A stretch of DNA of 64,000 bases from Cunninghamia lanceolata (taxonomy: Eukaryota > Streptophyta > Pinopsida > Cupressales > Cupressaceae): assembly GCA_027924645.1 (NCBI GenBank), contig BSBN01000809.1, forward strand, positions 40,702,001-40,766,000. The letters are read 5' to 3'. This document shows positions 11,425 to 23,174 of the stretch, one piece after another. The stretch's first letter is position 1, and each line of letters opens with the position of its first letter. The position numbers and the translations under genes were made by a program. The notes beneath the pieces are model-generated. The model did not search any database. It saw only the letters and a list, made by a program, of their open reading frames with translations, and had not been told where the DNA came from.

Positions 11425-14400
11425 TATTATCAATCAGATATGCACCCTATGCTAATTTATTCAACTTAACTATTTGTTGACACATGGGAACACTCCTATG
11501 TCTATGGGTTGCCTAAACTCGGAGTGAACCTCCAGAGTGAGTTGGCTCTCTTGATGATTTTTCTAATCTAAATAACTTCAAAGAGAAAAGGGAGAGGATG
11601 AACTGAAATGAAATTTAAAACTCTAAACTTTAATCTATCTGAATGCTCTCACCCATAAACATCCCCTTAAGCATAATCTTTCACAACCCCACCTAGAGCA
11701 TTCAATCAAAAAATAATTTATATGAAGGCTCAATTTGAACACAACATATAACCAGGATCAAAAGGAATATATGCATACAATTTCACAGTAATGAGACATG
11801 ACAAAGGACAAAGTGTTGTCACAATGAAACATCAGATAAAAAACTACAAATTTGAGGCAAATAGATGAAATAGAAAAGATCTAATGTATAGAACTGGAAG
11901 GAGTACATGAAAATCTGGTAAAAACTAAGCCAAGAATGTCTACAAACTCTTTTTCTGTGCTCAAGAGAGAAGAAAGAATGATTTGAACTCCTCCTATGAG
12001 ATATTAGCTTTCTCCAATATATGTCTGTAGAATGATCTCTCTAGAAAAGATGGGAAAAAGCTCCTAAAAATAGTCATACTTGTCCATTTTTGAGCTCCAT
12101 AAAAAATCCTCAAAAACTATGCCAAACTGTCTCTCAAACTGACAAAAGAAACTACTAAAAAAGCCCTCCAAGGTGGTCCGACCAGAAGAAATGCTTTATC
12201 TGTCCAATAAAGACTATTTTGTCCATATTTGCCTAAAAGAAAGCAAACTCAAAAAAACAAGATATTGTTTGCTTTATTTGTTTTAACTGCATAAATAATG
12301 TATATTTTAAAGCAATTTATATACACATTGCTTTAAGACATCATTTTACAATGAATTGCAGTTTTATTTTCCTAATTTGCCTAGATTTGATTTTTTGCAA
12401 AGAAAAAGAATATAAGACTTAATTTAACTTCGCCAAGTATATTACATCTTACATATGATTTTCTATAAAAATCATAAAAATATATCAAGGCACATATATG
12501 GTTTGTGCAAAATAGAAGCCTATGAGGGTTGTCTTTCTAGCCTGCAAATAATTTCCTAAGGGCATATGAGATTTTGAAAAAAATAAAAGCCCCTAGGCTC
12601 GACCTCCACTCAATCTATATTTTGAGGGCATCATGAACATGTTTCATCTTCACCTTCAAAGGTGGTCAAACAATCCTCTAGGCATAAAGCCTAGGTAATG
12701 GAAAAGTGGATATAACACCACGATGGTCATTGCCATGCTACTGAAAATGCAATTAAATGTGACAAAAACCCATTGGTCTTAGGGCAACCAATAACCCTAA
12801 TCACAAAACCAAGAATGCATTAGAATAGCGGGCTCATTTTACACTTTCAACCTTTGAGAAAAGGGTCCTCTACTTGGCAATTGTTATAGCTAGGGCTTGA
12901 CCTTGTAATTGTTGATTTCTCAGCTATCTTTGATGGATTTTTCATGCATAAATAATAGGGACATGAAGGTAAGTCTTTTCTACACAAAACCATCCATTTT
13001 CTTCCATCTCTGGGTCATATATGTGTCTTCTTAGGTCATGGATTTGAATTTTTCTGATATATTTCACTCTGTTTATACTGTATTGCTCTCTCTTTTTGCA
13101 TTCGAGGCCACCACAATTACATTGGTCTGAACATTGGGGCACTTCCCGTGAGTAACACCGCAAATTTATATGGCATATTCACTCAGAAACAAGGTGAGTA
13201 TGTCATCTCGCCTATTTCAGTATCATTTATTTGATTTTACCATCGATATGAAACTCAACATGAGCTTGGAAAATTCTAAAAGGCAAGCATTTTCTTTCTA
13301 CATTTCTGTTGAAACTATTACAAAACCTCTGTATTTTGTAGGCCACGACCATATGCTACATATCTTCTCATTTCTGAAATGGTTTTTGTTTATGAAAGTC
13401 ATGGCCACAACATTCATTTTTCCTCCACTCTCTAAGTATTTCTCTTTGTATGAACTCAAAGTCTTTATTTTCCATGTATATGAGCTTGTTGTTTTGCAAA
13501 CCCAAGTGGGTTTATATGCTGTGGAAAAACTCTACCATGGGCCCGTGTCCATTTTCTATGTACTTCATTTTCAAGAGCCTGAAATATCTCCTCTACTCTA
13601 AATCTATCTTTTCTTCATGAAAATTGACTTGGGCATTAGACACTAATGAAAAGAAACCCCTCCTTTGCCGCAACTTAGAAGAACACACTTTGTATCCCAT
13701 TACTTGCATTATGTCTTGCTTATGCTTCACCCATGATTGTCAATACTAAATGCTTATCTTTATGGCTATTCATGTATTGTTATTGATATTGTTGTCCTTA
13801 GTAATGTAAAAACAAACTTTTTTCTTATCCTTAGTAGTCTCATTATATCCACATGATATTATTGTTTCTTGAAATTTTTATTTAACTTACTTGCTGCAAA
13901 GCATTATTTTATGAAAATAGTCATGAGAAAAGGTAATGGCTCATTTCTTTGTTGTCCTATATTCATTCTATGATGTCATCATGTATAATATAACTCTCTG
14001 GATTTGGCCCATGAAAGCTATAAAATGGGATAAACATATATATGTTCCTCCTCTTGATTCCTTCTATAGCTGTACATGACATTGCCAAAATGCCTTCTAC
14101 CTATTTCTATGAACATTCTATGATCATAAAATATGCACGAACTTGGTATGTCATTTCATTATATCACTGTGACTATAGCTTATTTACATAATCCCAAGTT
14201 GTTCTCATTCTCCAAATACTGTACTTGTACTTCACACTATTTTGAACTTGTTCTGGATGGCATAATTCTATCACTTCTATTAAATGTCTTTACTCAAGAA
14301 CTATGAGATCTGTCTTTAGGGTTCTTGTACTCTAGGGCTTTCTCCCATATTGCAGAAGTGTATAATGGCCATATGATGAATGCATCCTAAGATGACTATT

Positions 14401-15832
14401 TCATTATGTCAATGTGACCTGTTGACTGCAATATTGCATTTATGGCATTTACTTGGCATGTTTGACACATCAACATTTTTCAAAGGGTGAGTTGTTCCCT
14501 TTTGTACTACCTATAGATAACAAAATCTATATCATTTGTTTCTGCACCTTCTAGCTGAACATGATCACAAGGAATTCATTCCTCTTTGTAATGACAAGGA
14601 GTATCTTGAAGTTTTAAGCCTTGTATATGCTCTATTTGATCACACTGCATACATTATTTTATCATTATGGCACTTTTATCTTGTATTTGATATATTTGGC
14701 ATGTTCTTATTCTACCTATAACATGTGATATATAACTTACAGTCCATTTTCACTATATCACATTGATTAGATCATCTATACATGATACTGATCATTCATT
14801 CTTACAACTGATGCTACACACGACTACAATAATATATACCATGATATTGTTCATCTTGCAACTGTTATGTTATATTGGCATTGAATACCATATTCCTTGA
14901 TTAGCATTGTGGAGAGCTCAATGCTCATTGATGGTTCTCACTTCAAATCACTCTGAACTGATAATCATAGGTGGGCATTGAGCCTAAAGCTCATGCACTA
15001 CCTTGATGTAGCATTTTTATTTGAACAATATGAGTATGAATTCTTTCTTCATTCCCCTTGAGATTCAAGGGCAGCATGCTGAGCTCTACCCTCATGGGAG
15101 CCCACTTTACACCACATGCCGAAATTGTCTTTAAAAAATAGAAACATAACTTATCCTATACCTGCACATGAAACAAACATGTTAGTTAAAAAAATGAAGC
15201 TCAATGGTTGTTTCATTTCTAGTTCTTCTTGTTTGTGGATGATTTGCATATCTGGCATAGTATAGTATAGGTAATATATTATGTTTCTGTCAATAGGCAC
15301 ATAGGGAGATTTATATTTGGAGCTCTAACAAACTTTCTTTCTCATGACACATGTTCATTTAGGGGTTGGGAGTGAGCAAGAGCAGGTTGCAATGGAGACC
15401 AACTCATGACCCCAAATAGGCAATTATGGATATAACTTTTCCTATATGCTTCTTTTCTTTTCTTATCCACAGATGCATAATGTATTTCCTCTATTTGTAC
15501 TTGGTTCATCTATTCCCATGACTTGTGTGGGACATTTGATCTACCATGTTTTCATTCAATACAATGTTTATTCCATTTATGTATCTCATTTGTAAAATGA
15601 ATAATCATTGTAATGAATTGAAATAACTTGAATCTCTCATGAAAAATCTGCAACGCAATGAATGATGAACTAAATCTCTCTTTTCTTTGTTATAACAATG
15701 ATAAACTAAACTATTCAAGAACCTTAAACTATGCAAAATTATCATAGCAAACAAATGTTAAACTTTTCATCCTAAAATGAACTTAATGCACCAACTCTGC
15801 CAATTTGAATTGTAGGTGAAAAATTGGCCACA
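11425..15832 (-). repeat. Right (5') LTR of the 10-kb element, full length 4.4 kb
   Basis: It contains the 11771-13374 segment missing from the left copy. Alignment with the left LTR is continuous apart from small indels, for example GAAATGGTTTTTGTTTATGA at 13377 and 6140. No convincing ORF, and no other element obvious inside it. The right end, AAATTGGCCACA (to 15832), touches the target duplication AGATG. Confidence 0.8.
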
Positions 15833-15851
15833 AGATGATTGAAATTTATAG

Positions 15852-16651
15852 ATATTGATCAGTCAACTCTTACTAATTGTCAAACAATTAGTGGTATTAG
15901 AAGTTTGCATCAAATCATGTCAGTGGGACATAGTAGGCCTCCTATAATTCAAGTGAGAGAAAAATCATGTTTTTGTGCTAATTGCATTGAGAACAATGCA
16001 AATACTCTACAATGTGAGAATATTAGAGATGGGTATGTTTCAGAATGGGAAGTAAAACAATTAGTGGCCATGTCAGACCCTTTTGAAGATAATGACATTG
16101 TAGATATCTATGATCCTTTGTATTCAGCTGATTACGAATGTGTATCAGATTTAGTTGTTACAGGTAAATTTTAAATTTTTAAATTGAATTTTAACTTGTA
16201 CATTTGATTTATAATATATTTTACTTAAGTCAAGAATGGTTTAGTACATGGTGTGTATAGGAGATATATTTGTTGTTCTTGCAGATCCTAACAATTTAGA
16301 AGGTGTAAATTACTATCTACTAAGATGTATGCAACCAAAATGCAAATTGCTTGAATCAATGACAAATGGTGATGGACAAGAGTATCCTACTAGATCAGTG
16401 GTTGTTGAGGGCACATACTATCAACAAACAAAGATAGATATAAATGGTATTATATTTATTGATCTTATATGTCAGGTCAAAAGGTTCTACATTATAGTCA
16501 CTTAGTTATAGCAACACAAATAAATCTTGAAACTTTACCAAAAAGAAGACGTGCTAAACAAAGGTGGAGGTTGCCTATTGAAGATTATGAAAATATTTTA
16601 GAGATAATAAAAGATAGAGAGGATCCATATTATATGTACCGAGAACTTTAA
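15852..16651 (+). pseudogene. Transposase-like gene, C-terminal exons beyond the 10-kb insertion
   Basis: The acceptor AAATTTATAG (to 15851) joins in phase to the donor at 5710. The first exon (to 16163, donor GTAAAT) carries ISGIRSLHQIMSVG and the cysteine pair CFCANC, both typical of this family downstream of HGKG. A second exon carries GDIFVVLADPNNLEG and YYLLRC, and after a frameshift near 16470-16500, LPIEDYENILEIIKDREDP, ending at TAA 16649-16651. The match in order and phase to the left half shows that the two halves were one gene before the insertion. Confidence 0.65.
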
Positions 16652-17536
16652 GTTATTTTTGTACATGTATATATTTTCTATGACTATATATATATATATA
16701 TAACATTTGGACCTAAATTTGAATTTTATTTTATTTTATGTTGAATTCAAATAATTTCATTCAATATGGTGATACACTACTTTTTTTCTTAAAATCATCG
16801 AATTAGACAAGTCATCAATTAATTGTAGTCCACATGTTTCATTTTCCTACATTTTGGTGTTTAGATCTTAGGATATTCTTGGGTCATCCTAAGATATTGT
16901 AATCACATACATTAAATCCTTTTCCCAGTAGCAACGTATGGTTCAAATAATAGAGTAAATAAACAAAGATACATCAAAATAGCTATATAGGCAAAGGGGC
17001 CTTGTGAGGTGTAGTTTTTGACATTTTTTCATATCCTATACCTCAAATATATGATCACAATCTAATTTGCTTCCATGCTTGTAGCTCTGAATACCCTATT
17101 TTGAACTTGAAGAGATAGAGTGATCAAATTAGATAGGTCATCAATTAATAGTAGTTCTAAATACTATTTCTAGTGATATTTTCCCTATGATCAAGAATAC
17201 AATGAATGTCTTACAAGGCTGGCTATGAGCCACAAACTTGAACATGAATAGAGAAATTAAGGAGTTGTATTAGAATTATCATACCATGATTTTTTATGAT
17301 GAAGACCCAAATTTACAAAGACATGAATTGGAATCACAAAGCACATAACAATTATTGAGAAAGAGATTTTTGGCCTTATTGACCAAAAAAGGAGAAACTT
17401 TTATTTTCTTATTTAAATAAAATTATTGCTCCCTCTTATCTAGTTGGCATAAGTGGACATATTTTTTTATTACTTGTAGAACAATAATTTTATCTTTTCC
17501 CATTATTTATTTAAATCTAATGTATTTCTTGCAAGG
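16652..17536. other. Non-coding spacer after the transposase-like gene
   Basis: A (TA)n run lies at about 16684-16702. The rest is AT-rich with no ORF or motif that I can support. It ends in CAAGG (17532-17536), the left target duplication of the 17.8-kb element, and continues at 35359 after that element. Confidence 0.5.
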
Positions 17537-18893
17537 TGTTGGGACATGAAAATTTAAAATTTTCTTATATTCTTACCCACCCATGTCTGACCAAATCAGA
17601 AAACATTACACCCAAAATCATAATAATAATAGGTATATCCCATAAAAATCACATGACTTTCATCACAAATGGGTGTCTCACCCATCAAACTACACTGTAA
17701 TGAAGGGATTCAATTCCTAAATTTTGGCAAGACCTCACTTTTGTTATACCAATCCATGTTTTATATGAGATGGGCTAAAAAGAGTATCGGCATGAGAGTA
17801 ATGATCACGGAGAAGATTTCAAGAACCACTGATGGAGAAAGTAACAATGATGACCTTTCATTAGAGACAGAATGTGCAGTCATACTGAGTAAATCCATAA
17901 CAAGGACTATCAGCATAAGAAAACACTATTAGAGAATACTTTGAAACCCTCCCCCCCCCCCCGACAGTATAAATCATACTGATGGAGGAATTCGATGGGA
18001 CTCTCACCGAGCAACCCGTGGAATGGAGGGAACTATTGATCATTGGTAGGAGATGAACATCAGAGCAAGAAGTTAAAGTATCTCTGACTTCGCAATGTCT
18101 TAGTGATGAAGCGACATTATTTTGGCTTAGGTCACACTAATGTCTAGGAAGGATAAGAACCATTGGCGAAAGTGAACAAGTCAGAACAAAGCTTGCAAGT
18201 CTTACCAAAACAATACTCACAACGATGTCAGTGACATGTGAAGATCTCTCTGATGAAGAATGTAAAGGAAGATATCAGGGAAAAGATCATGATCAGATAG
18301 TTGGAAATAAGTCATTCCAATGTTATATCTTATCCCGACGATAACAATGGCCATGCTCATCAATAAGACTCTCACCAATAGTCATATCAGAGACACTTAA
18401 GATATTAGAGAAGAATGTTATTCCCACAGCAATAAAGAAAGTCAGGCTGATGATAACCATGCCCACTTCTATATCAGGTAGATCTTGAAAATATCTTGTC
18501 GATACAAACTCACATATGAAATATGTCATCAAGGAGACAGATGAAGGGTCACAATGATTGATCCATAAGAAAATTTTTGCACCATAAGAAGATATTAAAT
18601 CACCCTAACATTACAAAAATCACACCGATGAGAGAAGTTATGATGATGTGACATCTCACAATGATCATGAAAATTAAAACTCTGGAACAATTAATTGTAG
18701 ACAAGGAAGAGATCCTCTGAAATGCCATTTGAAATCATTACAATTAAGTTTGAAAGAATTATCTGAAAGAAGCACGCAAGCAGAGACTCGGAGGAGAAAA
18801 TAGGGGAATTTGATCATTGCCTCTGATAGCAGGTACATATATCTAAACTTCTGTGCAATAGCCTACAATTTGAATTTGTTGTCTAAGATTAAA

Positions 18894-21883
18894 ATGGAGA
18901 CTCCAGTGAAAGGAAAGGGCAAGAAACAACAGGGTGAAACTAGTAAACCTAAGAAACAAAAAATTGACAAAAGCCCTGATGAGAAAATAAAGGACATAAA
19001 ACTAAACCAGGACTTAATTCTCCAATTGCTTGGATCAACTCCCAAAGCCTGAAGGTCTACACAACTTAGGGCAAAAGTAGATAAATTAGAAAACAAATGT
19101 AAATATCTTGGAAATTCGTGGACTCCAATAAGAGGTTACGAATTGTTCAAATTCCACTACAACAGAAGATCCAGGAATTTCCCAGTGTCTAACCCATGGC
19201 ACTTGAATTTGGGAAAATTGGTCATTCCTGATGTGTTTCTAAATGTAGACCTCCTCCAACTCCTGGCTAAGCAGTATAATCCAAGCCTCAAGGCCATATG
19301 CAACCCACAAGGGGAACCTATTGTACATTTGTCTAAGAATGCTATTTGTGAAGTATTTGACTTAGATGATTTGTGTACTGTTCCCATAGTCTATGAAGAT
19401 TTGGACAAAGAATATTGGAGGATTGAAACCACAAATAATGGATGGAGATTACCTATTCACAAGCATAGGGCAGAAGGAGAAATGGTGCCTCTCAATGAGA
19501 ATTATGGACCTCCATTTCATGTCTCATTATTTGAACTGTACATACAATACACATATTATTCTATGGGTCAGGTCCTAGGGTCAAAGGTTCTTGACTTCAT
19601 GACAATTCCTTTGATGGTGATAGCCACATATATATAGTGTCACAATGCTAGGCAGTTTGACTATGTTGCCTATGTGTTTGGAAGAATTGATTCTAGTTTG
19701 AATGCAATCAAGAACAATGCCCCATCGCTCTCTTTTAAACACTACTCACACCTCATGCACATGGTGCTTTATTATGGCTAGGAAATAGGGTTATGGCCAA
19801 ATGAATTCAAAGTTGTTAAAATGGATCAGAAGGGACAAAAGTTACCTAGACAAATGTGGATGAGGATATGGGACAACAGGTATGGCCATTCAAGTTATAT
19901 TCATTTTGAAGAATACTGTGTGAAAGTGTTGTATAGATATTTCAGTCATCCTTGTGAATATTCACTCTCAAATGAAATAAAGAGGTTTCTAAGACCTAAA
20001 GATTTTAGTGGTCCTCCTACTGTTACCCACAACTGGGGAGACTAGTATTGTTTTGAGGATGCTACCATGACCAAGGTTTATGGTTTTGAAGACACCCCTT
20101 TTATATTGCCCAAGATAGTTCCTGACAGAATTGCCTACTTAGAGATAGTTAGGCAAATGAATTACTCTAATATGATGCACTTGAGCTCCTATGACAAGCA
20201 ATCCTCCATGCCTAGTACTCTGTGCTTTGGAGACTTTACTGTGGTATCAAAAGAGGGTTATGGTCTCATTATGGATAAACTGATGCATTACAATATGAGA
20301 TGTACAAAAACAAGAAAAGGATTTGATCCTAAGGGTTTCATTGATCTTGCTAGGAGAAAACAAAACCTCAGTGGATATACACATGTCCCATATCCCCATG
20401 ATGACATTGTCAGGAATATGGAAGATATTAAAGTTGAATTAGTGGTTGAGAAATATAATAGGGACTTAGATGAGAAGAAGAGATAACTTGCAGAGATAGA
20501 ATTCTTGTCATCTGGTGATGAAGGACCTATAGAAGAAGAAGAACCACATCAACAGACAACCAAAATGTCCAAACAAAAAATGCAACACTATCAGTCTCCT
20601 GGTATAGAACATGATGAGGAGGGGCCTGCTGATGAGGATCCAAGACAAGTAGCATATGATTCATTTATTGCTGATGACCAATTTATTCATTCTAAAGAAT
20701 TTAAATCATTTTTGTATAAATGCAAGGGTAAAGCAATCAGAGAATCAGTTGATAGTGTCACATCTGACAATGAATGACAATTAGTTCATATTTTAAAAAC
20801 AACTGTGGACAGTGAATTGCAAGCTATGACTCCTAGTAATGGTAGACAACTGCTCAGAGAGGTAGGAGTTATGATATTTCCTAGTCTGGATTTGAACTCT
20901 ACTTTAGTGTTTGATAGTTTTTTGCATAAAACAGATGACAAATATAAGCTCACTCTTAAGGGTGTCACAAAAGTGTATATGGGCACCAAGTATAATAATG
21001 ATGAAAATTCACTAATGATATGGGCATTGTACCCGCCTCATAAGAAGACAACCATCATAGATACTGAAAAGGCTTTTGGGCATGTCATGACTTTGAAGGT
21101 AGGGGAAACTAACCCCTTGATTACTGCAGAAATTGGCATAAATATTGCAAAGTTGAACAAAGCACAAGCTCAAATGCTAATCAAAGAATGAGATGCATAC
21201 AAACTGAGTTGTGAGATATTAACAAAAGAAAATGATTTTTTGAAAGATACTGTTAAGAATACCTTTGGAGGGTCAGTGAAAAGGCTAACTCAGGGAGAGA
21301 GCTCACAAAGTGCCCAATCACCATATATTGATCAAATAGCTCAAGTCCAGATTGACACCCTTGCAACAGTGCTCTAGAATAGGCATGCCAACATAATGTA
21401 TTGGATGAACCAATTTTGGGATATTTATTCTCAAAACTATAAACTGATCCAAGAGCATGAGAGGCTCCACAACAGGCTACAGGAAAACTCCATGAGACAC
21501 AGAGTAAGAATGTTTCTGACACTACAAGTACCTCCAGTGTAAAATATTTGATTGAGCAACATCAGAAATATTATGACCAACTTAAGAACGATGCCAAAGA
21601 ATGTATTGAGGCTTCAACGATAGGAGTTCCCATGTTGTTCAGAAATGATAAAGAACTAAAGAGAAAAGATGAATGGAGTAAACACTGTCAAGTGATATTG
21701 CATGAAGCCTTAGGAGCTCTCAAGGACAAAGACTTTGCATCTAGGGAAGCCTACAAGCATCTGGAGAAGATGGTAACGATGGATGTGATCACAAGAAATG
21801 CTATTGAATTTATCGATACACATCGCAGCCAAGAGTACTTGGATCACATTGCTCAAATATACTTGAGGTTGAATAGAGCTTAA
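18894..21883 (+). pseudogene. LTR-encoded ORF of about 996 codons, 5' LTR copy
   Basis: ATG 18894 opens a frame that continues to 21883 with in-frame stops (near 19050, 19635, 19780, 20043, 20484, 20775, 21189, 21375) and one 1-base deletion near 21485. Layout: a basic start (KGKGKKQQGETSKPKKQK, a likely nuclear-localisation-type tract), a globular domain of about 450 residues (PVSNPWHLNLGKLVIPDVFL, IVHLSKNAICEVFDL, SFIHFEEYCVKVLYRYF-like), an acidic hinge (GDEGPIEEEEPHQQ), a second domain, and a heptad-like C-terminal region. The first domain faintly resembles plant-mobile-domain-like proteins (x-PQGE-x-H-x-EVF); this is a guess. Stops here correspond to sense codons in the other LTR. Confidence 0.8.
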
Positions 21884-21968
21884 GCATCGTTATCTTTATT
21901 GTTGTTATGTTAATCATGTTAAACCCCAAAAGACATTTTGAAGAGTTATGTCTCTTCATAAGTATTTC

Positions 21969-21976
21969 TATATAAG
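21969..21976 (+). promoter_or_regulatory. Candidate LTR TATA box downstream of the LTR ORF
   Basis: TATATAAG, conserved in the 3' LTR at 34351-34358, lies about 85 bases after the ORF stop and about 1 kb before the LTR end. If it is the real promoter, the ORF is in U3. The competing candidate lies before the ORF (31223). Confidence 0.35.
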
Positions 21977-22980
21977 TTGAACATATGATGTCAAATTATC
22001 AAGGAGCAGTTGGATATAATACATGAAGTTCAGAATGTTTCAAAAGACCGTGTTGCAAGCATATTACTGAAGAAATAAATTGAAGTTCTATAATTCTATG
22101 ATTTTATTTTGGCATCAATTGTTTGTTAAAATTACTCAATTATATGATTGTCTCCAGTTCAATATTTCCTTGTTATTCAAATTAATATATCAAGTATATA
22201 TTTAATTTGTTAGTGCACATTTGCTATAGTTGTGTGATTGGATTAATTGGTTTCCATTAGAGGAATTAAAATCCTTCTGATTAGTCACAATAACCTGGAA
22301 GTATTAGCTTGGATTACTAAGAAGAACCATATAATTAGGATTACCATTCTGTCTCCAAGTTGATACTATCTATTATTCTTGCATATTTCATTTAATTGGT
22401 TCCTTCAAGAAAGGATTAAATTTCCTTCTAGTGAATAACAAGAAATTTGATCTTATCTATTGGATTATTAAGAAGAGTGTGTCAGTCATTTCCTTGCATG
22501 TTTATACAAGTTATAAACTAAAGTATCGTGCCAAACAGTTAGAGTGACTGCCCACTATAAGCCACTAGTCTTAGTCTTCCATTTGACTCTATTTAGCCAA
22601 CAAGGCACTGGTCTTATTTCAATTCATTATTTAAAACCCCTTTATTAGTTAAGCACAGTCATAAAATTTACCTTGATATTGCTTCTACAATTTATACCAA
22701 TCATCCATCAAATATTAGATATAGGATTAATTAGCAAGATCTCATCTATTCTACACCATTTTCCACTGTAGGTAGATCCATTTACTTAGTCAAAATACTT
22801 ACACTCAATCTGCTTTAATTTTCAAGGCTCACTCGCCTAGGTTTAGTAGGACCTAAAGTGCAAGGAGTCATCAAACCCTAAAGGTTGACTCCATCGCGTT
22901 AGTTCAAAAATGTTGCAAATCTAAGCATAGAGCTTGACATCCTCTTAGGATTAGCAACCTACATTTTTGAGACCTAACAA

Positions 22981-23000
22981 TTTGGTGACTCTGCTGGGGA
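22981..23000 (+). promoter_or_regulatory. Primer binding site of the 17.8-kb element
   Basis: TTTGGTGACTCTGCTGGGGA begins one base after the LTR end (CTAACA). Essentially the same sequence, TTTGGCGACTCTGCTGGGGA, follows a different LTR at 63310. The tRNA is not identified. Confidence 0.75.
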
Positions 23001-23064
23001 CTAAATAATGGACCTTAGTAAGAAACCATTCCTTTTATAGAGTCAAAAATTTCAAAAAATACAA

Positions 23065-23146
23065 TTTGGTAACTCTGCTGGCAAGAAGAATCCAGAAAGA
23101 TAAATTATAAACTTTTCCTATTTACAAAATAGGTGGTGACTCTAGA
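23065..23146 (+). repeat. Additional primer-site-like copies in the leader
   Basis: TTTGGTAACTCTGCTGG at 23065 and GGTGGTGACTCTAGAAAC at 23132 repeat the primer-site motif of 22981 at spacings of about 84 and 67 bases. A parallel series is present at 63311-63545. Confidence 0.65.
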
Positions 23147-23174
23147 AACTATTATAACAAAAAGTTAGTACCAA

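Larger units (their letters stand above)
5793..15832 (-). mobile_element. Pol-less LTR retrotransposon with 4.4-kb LTRs (LARD-like)
   Basis: LTRs at 5793-8596 and 11425-15832 are direct repeats; the left one lacks about 1.6 kb. Ends are TGTTATC...GCAACA/GCCACA (right copy begins TATTATC). Flanks GGATG (5788-5792) and AGATG (15833-15837) form a 5-bp target duplication with one mismatch. A primer-binding-like site on the minus strand next to the right LTR, and a minus-strand coding trace starting at 11200, set the orientation. The 2.8-kb interior shows no protease, RT or integrase, so the element was probably non-autonomous, with the layout of LARD/TR-GAG elements. Confidence 0.8.
3424..16651 (+). 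pseudogene. Transposase-like gene with HTH and HGKG motifs, split by a 10-kb element
   Basis: An intron-containing gene whose exons are listed separately. Order: N-terminal region, helix-turn-helix, ENYTF-type region, ISDD, DGCAG/QFKS, SGHGKGDHDG, Cys-rich region (SCFCANC), C-terminal GDIFVVL domain. I recognise this combination from abundant uncharacterised transposon proteins in plants and invertebrates (DGC-xQFK followed by HGKG-DG), which I infer to be DDE-type transposases; I cannot name the superfamily with certainty. Introns keep GT-AG ends and compatible phases, yet the exons contain several stops, so the copy is dead. The intron 5711-15851 contains the whole 5793-15832 retroelement. 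It may form one element with the convergent gene at 36986-45880. Confidence 0.7.
17537..22979 (+). repeat. 5' LTR of the 17.8-kb element
   Basis: Starts TGTTGGGACATGAAAA and ends GAGACCTAACA, followed at once by the primer site. It contains one copy of the about 996-codon ORF (18894-21883). A C12 run at 17951-17962 is C5 in the other LTR. A TATA-like TATATAAG lies at 21969-21976, downstream of the ORF; at the position of the better TATA box of the 3' copy (31223) this LTR has the poorer ATATATCTAAAC (18836-). Confidence 0.93.

Noticed and set aside
13170..13601. 143-codon open frame in the right LTR of the 10-kb element, with a related 81-codon frame at 6139-6384
   Set aside because: Partly open in both LTR copies, but they diverge by indels and non-synonymous changes and have no domain; most likely chance in AT-rich LTR sequence.
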